Source of the DNA: Victivallaceae bacterium
GTDB taxonomy: Bacteria > Verrucomicrobiota > Lentisphaeria > Victivallales > Victivallaceae
Reading direction: 5' to 3'
DNA: 64,000 nucleotides
Assembly (NCBI GenBank): GCA_016292515.1
Contig: JAEDIJ010000001.1
Span: 54,696-118,695 of the forward strand
Shown here: piece by piece, positions 46,187 through 54,195 of the stretch
Position numbering within the stretch: position 1 is the first letter of the stretch
How the letters are laid out: every line of letters starts with the position of its first letter
Notes under the pieces: model-generated
The model's input: the letters and a program-made list of their open reading frames with translations, nothing else
Database searches by the model: none
What the model was told of the DNA's origin: nothing
Program-made: the position numbers and the translations under genes

Positions 46187-46219
46187 CTCGCGCACCGCCG
46201 ATATCTGACGGCGCGCGAG
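46187..46219 (-). terminator. Hairpin terminator after the large secreted protein gene
   Basis: CTCGCGC (46187-46193) pairs with GCGCGAG (46213-46219), with an inner CCG/CGG extension. On the minus strand a short CGCGTTTT run follows, 11 bp after the stop codon. The U tract is short, so efficiency is uncertain. Confidence 0.5.
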
Positions 46220-46229
46220 TACGGCAAGA

Positions 46230-49013
46230 TTATTTCTTTTCCAACACGATCAAAGTGCGCGCGCCGACGCTTTCCGGCATTTTGCCGTTGAGTTCGACGG
46301 CGTCGCCTTTTTCGCCGATCATCGCGACCGGAACAAAGCCCTCCGGCAACTTGACGTCAAGTTTCGCCACTGCGTCGTAGAAAAAGAGCGCGCCGCCCGT
46401 CGGGCTCATCCAGCTCGTGCCGAAATCGGTTTTGCGGATGAAAGGCATCTTGCAGATGTCGAGGGCGCGGTTGATTGTTCTGGCGTAGTGCGCGGCATCC
46501 TCCAACTGCTTCAACTCGCCGGGGATGCGCTCGAATTTCGTACCGTAGTTCTCAAAGGCGACCGGCGTGAAAAAGCCGAACATACTGCTGCGGAAATAAT
46601 CGAAATCCATTCCGGCGCCGTAAACGAGATCGCCGACAAAAACGAATTCCTTGCCGCCCATCGGCGTATAGACGTCGGCGCGGTACCAGAAGCCTTCGAG
46701 GACGAGCGGGCTTTGTCCCTCGATCGCGACGAAACTGCCGTTTTTGTAAAAAGCGGGGTAAATGTATTTGACGAGATTCATCAGCCCGATCGGGGAATCG
46801 GGTTTGGCGAAATTGCGCGTCCCCGTCGCGGCGCCGCCCATATCGAACCAGACCCCGGCGAGACCGCCGTCGATCGCCTTTTGGACTTTGGGCAGATACC
46901 ATTTGAGGAAGTCGGGATCGCCCTGGTCGATCACGGGGAAGTTGCCGCCGAAATACTTGAACGCCTTGCCGCTTGCGTCGTAGGCGAACCAGTGCGTCTT
47001 GTTGTCATACTCCTTGCCCGCGCCGTGGCTGTGCCCGCAGGGACTCCACACATACGGTCTTGAACCGGCGGCGAGAATTTGTTTCTGCAATTCGATGCGC
47101 GCCGGCTTGTCGACGTCCACCATGCAGGAGGGACACGCCGGGACATAGGTGTAGCGGATGCCCGCCTTGCCGATCTTTTCGATGGTGGCGTCGCGCTGTC
47201 CCTTGCTGCAAGAGTTGCTCCACGTCGCATTGGGATACGCCGGAAATTCGGGGATATTGGCGACTTTGCGCAGATTATGCCGCTGGAATTGATACATCGC
47301 CAGCCAATGATTGTCGTTCGGAGTTTTGACGTCGCCCACCATATAGTAGACGAAGCTTGTTTGAAGCGGCGCTTTCTGATAGCCGAAGCCCGCCTTATTG
47401 GTCACAACGGGGAGTTTTTTCGCGCCTTTGGGCTTGACGATCTGGCAACTCAACGTATTGAGGATATTGTCGGTGAAGTTGGCGAAAACGCCGTTTTTGC
47501 CCTCGATCCACCCGAAAGGCTGACCGTCGCTGAAAAATCCCCACACCCGGCTGTCGACTGCCGTCTTTTTGGTCATATCGTACTCGGCGTAGCCGCGCGG
47601 CGGCTGATAACACGCCAATCGGCGCATCTTGACCGCATCGACGTCGATTTTCGCCGTAAAGTTGAATCCGGAGATCATCTTGTTGCACTTCACCACGTTG
47701 GCGCGGCGCGCGATGCCGCGATAAGTCGTACCGTCGAGATCGAGGCGGCTCGTTTTGATCTCCTCGTTGATGACGGTGCCGTCGTCGCCCTGCCACACGA
47801 TCGTCGCGAAATCGCCGCCTTTAACTTCGGCGAGAGTCCATTTGATCTTGCTCGCGCCGAGCGTATCCTGCATCCCGACCGCTTCGGCGGAGGAGTCTTC
47901 GATGGTCATTTGCTTTTCGCTGAAAAGGATCTGCGGCACGGCGGCGTCGACGACAAAAGGCGTCGCACTGCCGGGCAGATAGGCGTCATAGGTCTTTTCC
48001 TTGACGACGAGTTTCGCGCCGTTGCCGAAAGAAACCGTCTTGCCGGAAACTTTCGCCTGCGGAGCATCGTCGGCAATTTTCATTTCCGGCACCGTAAGTT
48101 CGATGGATTTTTCGGCGATCGTTTTCGACGGCTCCGTCGGCTGTTTCTGGAAAAGGTTGACTTTCAGCGGTTTGCCGGAAAGTTCCGCCACGAGACTGGT
48201 GATGAATGCCTGCGAATACGCCCACGCGTCGAAGTGTTGCGCGTACATCCGGCGGATCTTCTCGGTGTTGAGATACATCACTTTGCCTTTGCCGTAAGGT
48301 TTCACCGCGACGAAACTCGTCAGGACATTGCCGTTGGCGTCGATGACGTCGGAAATGCTTTTTGCCCCCTCGACGAGCGTCACGGAGCGGAAAGGATCGG
48401 TCATCTGAAAGACATCGGGGATCACCTCAAAGTTTTTGCCCGCCGGTTTGCGGACGAAGATCCCCTCGAAATCATTGCAGGTCTCACCGTATTTGACCGG
48501 CATCAGATCGCCGAGTTCCTCCTCCGGAGCATTGATCGTCAAGAGGAGAAGTCCGCCCTCGGAGACAAATTTTTTCACTGCGGCGACGCGCTCCGGCGTG
48601 AAGATCTTTTTCTGATTTTCCTCCGGAATGGCGTCGATGAAAAGCATTTCGTACTCGTCGAGGTGCTTGAATTCCGGCGTGATCGCGTCGACCGGCTTCG
48701 GCTCCTCGGTCTGGTGAGGCAGACTGCGGATGTAACTGCCGCTCAAACCGGCAAGATAAACGCCGGAAAGCACGCGCACGTCGGCGCCGCTTTTGATTAA
48801 CCCTCCGCCGGTGCCGTTGCCCTGCCACGGGCGGCCGCCGCCGAGAAAGAGGATGACGGGCGAGCCTTTTTTGGAAGTCGGTACTCCGAAAATGCCTTCC
48901 AATTTCTTGCCTTCGCGGTAAACTTTGCGGCGCTCCGCGTCTTTCGGATTCGGGATCGCGAAAAGTTGACAACTCAACGCGCCGACCAGCAGCATCGACC
49001 AGATTTTTTTCAT
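46230..49013 (-). CDS. Large secreted protein with GATase-like N-domain, function unknown
   Basis: 927 residues from the ATG at 49013; the ATG at 49022 is too close to the aaggaga. Residues 1-20 are a signal peptide. Residues about 50-270 form a ThuA/glutamine-amidotransferase-like fold (VILFLGGGRPWQG; VAAVKKFVSEGGLLLLTINAP; GKGKVMYLN). A beta-rich middle (about 300-590) is followed by a C-terminal part that looks like a TIM-barrel glycosidase region (SNSCSKGQRDATIEKIGKAG; RYTYVPACPSC; GVWFDMGGAATGTRN). It is the full-length paralogue of the protein cut at the left edge, but lacks that protein's N-terminal beta-sandwich. Probably degrades or remodels a glycan; no catalytic residues can be named. 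Confidence 0.7.
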   Translation of the reverse strand: MKKIWSMLLVGALSCQLFAIPNPKDAERRKVYREGKKLEGIFGVPTSKKGSPVILFLGGGRPWQGNGTGGGLIKSGADVRVLSGVYLAGLSGSYIRSLPHQTEEPKPVDAITPEFKHLDEYEMLFIDAIPEENQKKIFTPERVAAVKKFVSEGGLLLLTINAPEEELGDLMPVKYGETCNDFEGIFVRKPAGKNFEVIPDVFQMTDPFRSVTLVEGAKSISDVIDANGNVLTSFVAVKPYGKGKVMYLNTEKIRRMYAQHFDAWAYSQAFITSLVAELSGKPLKVNLFQKQPTEPSKTIAEKSIELTVPEMKIADDAPQAKVSGKTVSFGNGAKLVVKEKTYDAYLPGSATPFVVDAAVPQILFSEKQMTIEDSSAEAVGMQDTLGASKIKWTLAEVKGGDFATIVWQGDDGTVINEEIKTSRLDLDGTTYRGIARRANVVKCNKMISGFNFTAKIDVDAVKMRRLACYQPPRGYAEYDMTKKTAVDSRVWGFFSDGQPFGWIEGKNGVFANFTDNILNTLSCQIVKPKGAKKLPVVTNKAGFGYQKAPLQTSFVYYMVGDVKTPNDNHWLAMYQFQRHNLRKVANIPEFPAYPNATWSNSCSKGQRDATIEKIGKAGIRYTYVPACPSCMVDVDKPARIELQKQILAAGSRPYVWSPCGHSHGAGKEYDNKTHWFAYDASGKAFKYFGGNFPVIDQGDPDFLKWYLPKVQKAIDGGLAGVWFDMGGAATGTRNFAKPDSPIGLMNLVKYIYPAFYKNGSFVAIEGQSPLVLEGFWYRADVYTPMGGKEFVFVGDLVYGAGMDFDYFRSSMFGFFTPVAFENYGTKFERIPGELKQLEDAAHYARTINRALDICKMPFIRKTDFGTSWMSPTGGALFFYDAVAKLDVKLPEGFVPVAMIGEKGDAVELNGKMPESVGARTLIVLEKK

Positions 49014-49084
49014 CAACGTCATTCTCCTTTATGGTGTTGTGTTTTTCGGGAAAAAGGAATACTTTCTTACATTACACCCATTCC

Positions 49085-49100
49085 CCCTTGTTTACAAGGG
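49085..49100. promoter_or_regulatory. Perfect palindrome CCCTTGT-TT-ACAAGGG, possible operator
   Basis: Seven-base arms around a two-base centre, 72 bp upstream of the start of the large secreted protein. On the minus strand TTGTAA within it could serve as -35 for TAATGT 17 bp on, so a bound repressor would block the polymerase. Confidence 0.4.
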
Positions 49101-49128
49101 AACGATCAGGCAAAACGCCATATTTTAA

Positions 49129-49163
49129 CAAAAAAAAGCGGCGGGACACTTTCATCCCGCCGC
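49129..49163 (-). terminator. Intrinsic terminator of the cas operon
   Basis: GCGGCGGGA (49138-49146) pairs with TCCCGCCGC (49155-49163); on the minus strand the stem is followed by a run of seven or more U. It lies 121 bp after the cas7 stop and closes the operon, so no cas4, cas1 or cas2 follows. Confidence 0.8.
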
Positions 49164-49283
49164 GGCATTCATTCACATCCTTGTCATCGGATGGTAAAAT
49201 TTAACATAACTCAGCATATAATCTTTTCAACTCATGCCCCTTGCGGAGACAACCAACCGATCATCCGTCATTGGCGGACATCG

Positions 49284-50132
49284 TCAAATCATTTCGATGA
49301 TCTCAACCCCCCGGGGGCACGCACCGGAATCCACCGACACCTGATAATCGCCGAATGTGCGCGGCACCGCGATTTTTGCTTTTTTCTGCACGCGGATCAG
49401 ATCAAAAAGTTTCCACGACGGCGCACTTCCCATTTTGCTGTCGTGCTTGAAAACGATGAGTTTCCGGGAACTCATCATTCCGCGGCTCGCCGAATGATCC
49501 TGATCGAACATTTCCGCCAGCGCCTTGAAAAAGAGTTCCAGATCGTCATCGGAAAATCCCGTCTGCTCCGCAAAAGTCGGCGAGACGAATCAGCGCACGG
49601 CATACAGGGCGTAGGAGATGGTGTATTTCCGCCCGATGGAGCGTTCCTTTGCCATATCCTTTTCGGCGGTGACCGTCAACCGGGTCACGGTGTTGTCGAT
49701 CACGTTGACGGGATCGACCGACCGGGCAAAGGTAAGCTGGATGGGACCGCGGACCTGTCCGGCGTTTTTACCGGTGGTCATCACCGCGCCGAAAGCCCGG
49801 ACGTCGTAATAGTGCGCGCACATCCACTCCCGGGCGGCATTCGTTTTGTCGGCGTCGGCGGCACTTTTCACCTCATCCGAATCATAAGCGGAATCAATGG
49901 CGTTATTCAGCACGAACTTGTCCTTGATGAAAATATCAAAACCGCTTTCTCCGGACTTGGCGATCTGGATATAGTTGCGGACTTTCCGTTTAAGGCAGAC
50001 GTCGGAAACAAGGCCGAGCCCGGTCTCGTTGTCGACGCGCGGCATATTTCCGGCGTCGGGATCGCCGTTGGGATTGCCGTCGGCGACGTCGAAAAGCAGG
50101 ACAAAATCATAACGGTTTTTCAGCACAGCCAT
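49284..50132 (-). pseudogene. cas7: Cas7c (Csd2), interrupted by an in-frame TGA
   Basis: 282 sense-frame codons from the ATG at 50132 to the stop at 49284. The N-terminal 180 codons are type I-C Cas7 (YDFVLLFDVADGNPNGDPDA near residue 7; RVDNETGLGLVSDVCLKRKV; VRAFGAVMTTGKNAGQVRGP). An in-frame TGA at 49590-49592 follows SYALYAVR. The same frame then continues with FVSPTFAEQTGFSDDDLELF and RKLIVFKHDSKMGSAPSWKL, the normal C-terminus. One base change (GGA to TGA would restore the usual Gly) explains it. The backbone protein is therefore truncated at 180 residues unless the stop is read through. Confidence 0.88.
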
Positions 50133-50133
50133 A

Positions 50134-50307
50134 CTACGCCTCCGCGAATTGATTCTGATTTTCAAAGAAAACATTGCGGCGCTGGTAATACCCCAGCTTG
50201 ATCGGGGCGACGGGAGTGTGGTTCGCCTCTTCCTGCGCCCGGACAAGAATGGCGAAAAGCGCACCGCACTGGTAAGCGGTGTCCCGGTTCGTCGGTGAAT
50301 AATTCAT
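50134..50307 (-). other. cas11c: Internal translation start for a shortened Cas11c inside cas8c
   Basis: Within cas8c an ATG at 50307 (codon 456) is preceded by a strong Shine-Dalgarno, AGAGGAG, seven bases upstream. In type I-C systems the small subunit Cas11c is made from such an internal start. Here the product would be only 57 residues, well below the usual 110-140, because of the deletion described for cas8c. Confidence 0.55.
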
Positions 50308-51672
50308 CGCAATCTCCTCTTGTTTCTGGTTTTCCTTACGATATTTCCGATGGATGAATGCTTTCAAAATGGAAGCCCGCAACGGCGATATCTTACTCTC
50401 GCGGTACGTGCTTTGAAGTGCGTATTTCAGTAAAGACTCCGGATACTTCCCGCCGGAAACGATTGCCTCAAACGTGTTTTCCGCGACAAAAGGCGGGATG
50501 TTTTCCGTCGAGTGCCCCAATGCGATCCCCGCCAAAACGGTATTCAGCGGCGGAAATCCGGGCGCATCGGTCAAGGAGAGATCCCGGTAGTGCCGGACGA
50601 TATTGCGCAACAATTCCGCAACCGGACCCGTCTGCCAGAAACGGACGCTGATCCTCGCCGTATGCGGAGCGATCCCGAGCAGGCAGTACCGCGCCACGAG
50701 ATCCTCCTCCGGAAGTTTCTCATCGTTGAAAAGGTCGAACGTCCGGCGCAACGCCGCCTGTTCATCCGGCTTCGCCGCCACGAAAACGACAGCGCACAAA
50801 AGTTTTTCCAATGAAAAAGCGCGCAATGGCTTCTCCGTCCAAAAAAGCACGGAGGAGTTGCCGATATGCAATTTGTTTTCGGACTCCTTTGCGAGCAACG
50901 AATTCAGAGCCGTGACACAACCGAATGCCGCCTCCCGACTCATCGGCGCATTGAAGCAATGCTGTTTGCCGTAGGAGTCGAAGCCCTTGTAGATCTGAAA
51001 CGAAACCAGCGACGTGCCGGGTTTCGCGCCGGGCAACGCGACGGGGTCCATCAGACGGCAAAGCGGCGCGCGTTTCCCCGTGATCAGACAGCGACCGACC
51101 GCATCCTCTCCGGACGAAAACACCGTTGACCGGACATAATCGCGGACGCTCTCCCGGCAGCAGACAAGTTCCCGCTGATCCGCCAGACGGAACGTCAGAT
51201 TGCATCCGATCAAAGCGGCGCAATCCTGCCACTCCGGCGCGGCAAAGACCTTTTGCGTTTCTCCCCGGCGGTAAAATTCCGCCACCGCGCGGACTTCCCG
51301 GCTCTGCTGCAATTCAGGAGGGAACTCTTTCAGACTCGCCACGAACTGCCGGTGCTGCAAGGCGGACAATCCGATTTTACGCGCTTCGTCGGCGGCGTTT
51401 TTTCCGGGCTGATGATAACCCAGAACGTAGCCGTAGTGATCCCAGAGAAGATTGCTCTTTTGCCACGCGAGTTTGCCCGACCGCTTCACGCTCTGCGGCA
51501 CTTGAAAAAAACGTCCGTTTTCTTTTTTGAGATCGGAAGTCAACCTTTCCAGACGGACGAAATCTCCGTTTTCCCGGATGACGATCACGAATTTGAATTC
51601 ACGGTTTTCAAATCCGGGACGGGGCAGTTCCGGGTGGGACCGATAGTAATCGTACAAAGATTTCAGGATCAT
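50134..51672 (-). CDS. cas8c: Cas8c (Csd1), large subunit of type I-C Cascade, internally shortened
   Basis: 512 residues; family members are usually about 570-640. The N-terminus MILKSLYDYYRSH, GYVLGY, CLITGKRAPLCRLMDP, LVSFQIYKGFDSYGKQ and FNAPMSREAAFGCVTALN are typical Csd1 segments. Near the end, AILVRAQEEAN is joined almost directly to LGYYQRR, two segments that are normally separated by about 70 residues, so an in-frame deletion is likely. The deletion falls in the part that also encodes the small subunit Cas11c. The ATG overlaps the cas5 stop (ATGA). No Cas3 is near, so interference is not expected. Confidence 0.85.
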   Translation of the reverse strand: MILKSLYDYYRSHPELPRPGFENREFKFVIVIRENGDFVRLERLTSDLKKENGRFFQVPQSVKRSGKLAWQKSNLLWDHYGYVLGYHQPGKNAADEARKIGLSALQHRQFVASLKEFPPELQQSREVRAVAEFYRRGETQKVFAAPEWQDCAALIGCNLTFRLADQRELVCCRESVRDYVRSTVFSSGEDAVGRCLITGKRAPLCRLMDPVALPGAKPGTSLVSFQIYKGFDSYGKQHCFNAPMSREAAFGCVTALNSLLAKESENKLHIGNSSVLFWTEKPLRAFSLEKLLCAVVFVAAKPDEQAALRRTFDLFNDEKLPEEDLVARYCLLGIAPHTARISVRFWQTGPVAELLRNIVRHYRDLSLTDAPGFPPLNTVLAGIALGHSTENIPPFVAENTFEAIVSGGKYPESLLKYALQSTYRESKISPLRASILKAFIHRKYRKENQKQEEIAMNYSPTNRDTAYQCGALFAILVRAQEEANHTPVAPIKLGYYQRRNVFFENQNQFAEA

Positions 51673-52382
51673 CGCAACACCGCCTCGGAATCCGCCGCCG
51701 GCACGTCGATCACGCCCTGCTTCATCACCGCGTGATAAAACATCGGCATCGGGGACGGCAATGCATCAAAATCCATATCGTACAGCATAAGACCGAAATC
51801 GCGGTCTTCGGGGATCGCCGGATGCTCGGTGCGGTCGCGCCGGATCGCGCTCTGCGGAATATATTCGAAATACGCCGCGCACTCCCGCGTACCGAGATAG
51901 GGCTGATGAAAGACCTGACCGCGGGTCGCCCGCCGTACGAAAATCGAAAAGTATTTTTCGGGGGTTTCCGGCCCGCTGCCGGGGACGGGATGATCCTGCT
52001 TGCGCTTTTCGGGGGACAGATACTCCATTTCGGCGTGGATCCGGTACGCGACATCGCGCAGGCAGATCCCCGATTTCTGCTGATGGACGTCTTCGATATA
52101 GACCTCTTTTTTCCTCGGGAATGCCAGCGTGACGGTCTCGCTCTTGCGGATCGAAATCATCTGGATCGGATTGAGGACTTCGATTTGGACAATATGCCAC
52201 AAAATCGCCGGTTTCCAGAAAACAGCCGAAAAGATCGCGCGGGCGGCGGAAGGCGTGATCACTTCGTAACTCATCCGCTCCACTTTCAGCTCCGGGCGAT
52301 TAAACGATGCCAGCGGTCCCCAGACGCGCAGACAAAACTGTTGCTTACTGTAACTCAATTTTCCCGTTCCATCATTTTTCAA
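51669..52382 (-). CDS. cas5c: Cas5c (Cas5d), crRNA-processing subunit of type I-C Cascade
   Basis: 237 residues, complete. In type I-C this protein cuts pre-crRNA and caps its 5' handle. Motifs: FCLRVWGPLASFNRPELKVERMSYEVITPSAARAIF (seen in parts near residues 16-50), WKPAILWHIVQIEVLNPIQ, and FHQPYLGTRECAAYFEY. The frame starts with TTG at 52382; a second TTG eight codons later, after ggaacgggaa, is an alternative and gives a normal family N-terminus. Directly downstream of the two small peptide genes. Confidence 0.88.
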   Translation of the reverse strand: MKNDGTGKLSYSKQQFCLRVWGPLASFNRPELKVERMSYEVITPSAARAIFSAVFWKPAILWHIVQIEVLNPIQMISIRKSETVTLAFPRKKEVYIEDVHQQKSGICLRDVAYRIHAEMEYLSPEKRKQDHPVPGSGPETPEKYFSIFVRRATRGQVFHQPYLGTRECAAYFEYIPQSAIRRDRTEHPAIPEDRDFGLMLYDMDFDALPSPMPMFYHAVMKQGVIDVPAADSEAVLR

Positions 52383-52412
52383 AAATCGTCATTTCACTCC
52401 GACGCGCTTTTT

Positions 52413-52547
52413 TCAGTGTTCGTCGCTCCTCGGACAAATCTCATCGCCGGCGCAGTCGATATAGCAACTTACGCCACTTGCGACCGGTTCGCTGAAATCC
52501 CGGAGTTCCGGTTTTTCATATTTAAAGCAAGGTGCAGACATATTCAT
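52413..52547 (-). CDS. Small Cys-containing peptide 1 (44 residues), RiPP-precursor-like
   Basis: Translates as a 44-residue peptide from the ATG at 52547. The pattern is F-x-Y-x-KPEL-x-DFS, six residues, G-x-SC-YIDC, AGDE, ICP. The same pattern recurs in the next peptide upstream. A short leader-like N-terminal half with YxKPEL, followed by a Cys/Asp-rich C-terminal half, is the look of a ribosomally made, post-translationally modified peptide precursor. No modifying enzyme is in the window, so this is inference; a small metal-binding protein is the alternative. It precedes cas5 by about 30 bp on the same strand. Confidence 0.6.
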   Translation of the reverse strand: MNMSAPCFKYEKPELRDFSEPVASGVSCYIDCAGDEICPRSDEH

Positions 52548-52577
52548 TTCCCAAGAAATCGACTCTCCCGAAAAATC

Positions 52578-52757
52578 TCAAATCTCATCGATCAGAGTCG
52601 GACAGATATCATCGGTCGTACAATCGATGAAACAACTATCCCCCCGCGCCCCGCAGGCGGAAAAATCCCAAAGTTCCGGCTTGGCATAGTCAAAGTGCGT
52701 CGCAATGCGCTCCTTTTTTCCCTGCTCCGCCCGATCATTTTTCAAAAACTGAAACAT
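52578..52757 (-). CDS. Small Cys-containing peptide 2 (59 residues), paralogue of peptide 1
   Basis: 59 residues from the ATG at 52757, chosen because ggag lies 8 bases upstream; the open frame extends further but without support. It shares with peptide 1 the run F-x-Y-x-KPEL-x-DFS, then G-x-SC-FIDC, TTDD, ICP. The N-terminal 25 residues (MFQFLKNDRAEQGKKERIAT) are polar and charged, unlike peptide 1. Cysteines sit at SC, IDC and ICP plus one in ACGARG. Tandem with peptide 1 (30-bp gap). Confidence 0.6.
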   Translation of the reverse strand: MFQFLKNDRAEQGKKERIATHFDYAKPELWDFSACGARGDSCFIDCTTDDICPTLIDEI

Positions 52758-52940
52758 TATTTTCTCCATTGATTTATGCTTTTTTTCAGAAAATTCACAC
52801 AATTCTTCCCATAGCCGACAACGGCTTCCGACATACGATTTTTGCAAAAGGATTCCCCGTCGCTCTCTGTTGATCGCCTATCTCAGAAGGACTCGGATGA
52901 CCGCATCGCTGACGCGAGGGTTTACACAGAAAAATCTCCT

Positions 52941-53119
52941 TGCTTGCATTCTTTGCGTTGCCGCGTGCTACATTGCCGCACGCCGCTCCGCCAAGAATGC
53001 TTGGCTGCCGCTCTGCGGCACCCTTGCTTGCTTGCTTGCTTGCATTCTCTGCGTTGCAGCGTGCTGCATTGCCGCACGCTGCTCCGCCAAGAATGCTTGG
53101 CTGCCGCTTTGCGGCACCC
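52941..53119. repeat. Two-copy tandem repeat, 96-bp period, with hairpin words
   Basis: The 83-bp unit starting tgcttgcatt (52941) recurs at 53037, with a (TTGC)n run between copies. Each unit contains small hairpins: CCAAG/CTTGG, TGCCGC/GCGGCA. The next 230 bp hold further hairpins (TTGCCCT/AGGGCAA, TTGCCG/CGGCAA, TGCGG/CCGCA). An open frame crosses the region on the minus strand but its composition is that of the repeat, so it is not called as a gene. Confidence 0.6.
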
Positions 53120-53340
53120 AAAACTGCTTGCTCTTGCAGACCAAACGATGCGGAGACGGCGTTTTTTGTCTCTTCGCAAACGGAGGAGTGCCGCGTGGAA
53201 CTTGCAATTTTTTGCCCTTGCAGGCAGGGCAAAGCGATCGTCGTCCCTCTTGTTTCGGTACGAACGGAGAATTGCCGCGTTCCGGCAATCTGAAAGGCAC
53301 TCTGTTTTGCGGTTTTTCCGCAGGCTGTCAGCAAAAGAGG

Positions 53341-54109
53341 AGCATCACAAGCAAAAAAACTCCCCCCCGATATATTGAGAAAAATCTTCCATCTTCCAAA
53401 CTCGCCGACCTCCGCGATCGTCGGCGCATCAAATTCTTCAATTTCAACTTAACTATTAACATATACGGACTCGAAACAACTTTCAAATGGTTATTAAAAA
53501 AATTTCAAAAAAAAAAAAATGATTATAACGCGCTTGCCAAAAACGATATACGACAAGCCGATATACTACCTTAAAAACGTATTTTCAAGTATAAATCATC
53601 ACGCCACCCCATCCTCAAAAAGCAACCGATAAGCAAACGTTCATAATGAACATTTTTATTCAATTATATGTTAGTTATTATCCCCCGCTTTTCTGTCATA
53701 TTTCATCGATCTGAAATCCCGGGAATATCTTTCCCGCGTCCGCGGTTTGCCATACCTCCGCGATGCTTTCATCCTAATAAACGCGACTTTCCCGCAATTC
53801 TTTCACGAAAGTTCAACTTTTCGCCGATTTTTCGTCATTTCTTCCGGCAAAATCGATGCGCACCTACATAAGTACCTTTTCAACCGGCAAATCTGACACC
53901 GGGTTTCCGGTTTTTATAAAATTTTTTGAAATTTTCCTGATTTCCCCCAAAAAAAGAGACCATCTTTTTCAACGGAAGCATAAAATAACACCGCAGGTAT
54001 GACATTTTGCGTCTTACCTAAAAAAACAGGATCCTCTTTCTCGCCCGACAGCGCGAAATGAAAATCTGTGCAGGGCGTGTCGCCGATCAAGGGCGGGCAC
54101 TTTTGGGGT
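53341..54109. other. AT-rich stretch without recognisable gene
   Basis: This 770-bp interval lies between the peptide/repeat region and the Ntn-hydrolase-like gene. It has A runs, no long credible frame, no regularly spaced repeats and no cas3 remnant that I can see. It may be a decayed end of the cas locus. Confidence 0.5.
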
Positions 54110-54140
54110 AAAAAAAACGCCGCTCAAATGAGGAGCGGCG
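54110..54140 (-). terminator. Intrinsic terminator after the Ntn-hydrolase-like gene
   Basis: CGCCGCTC (54118-54125) pairs with GAGCGGCG (54133-54140), 7-nt loop, followed on the minus strand by eight U. It is 55 bp past the gene stop. Confidence 0.85.
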
Positions 54141-54195
54141 AAATTTGAGCGGACGTCAAAACGTCACGGGAGGCGGGAGAAAACGCTTTGCGGCA

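Noticed and set aside
49590..49592. TGA as a recoded sense codon in this organism
   Set aside because: TGA ends many intact genes in the window (for example nadC, ruvA, folE-independent pairs with ATGA overlaps such as recN and cas5), so reassignment is not supported.
52795..53334. 179-codon minus-strand frame over the 96-bp repeat
   Set aside because: Its protein is a translation of the tandem repeat, has no domain and overlaps the 5' region of peptide 2 without a ribosome site.
52383..54195. CRISPR array or cas3 remnant upstream of cas5
   Set aside because: No evenly spaced 30-36-bp repeats and no HD or helicase motifs in any frame. The only repeat is the two-copy 96-bp unit.
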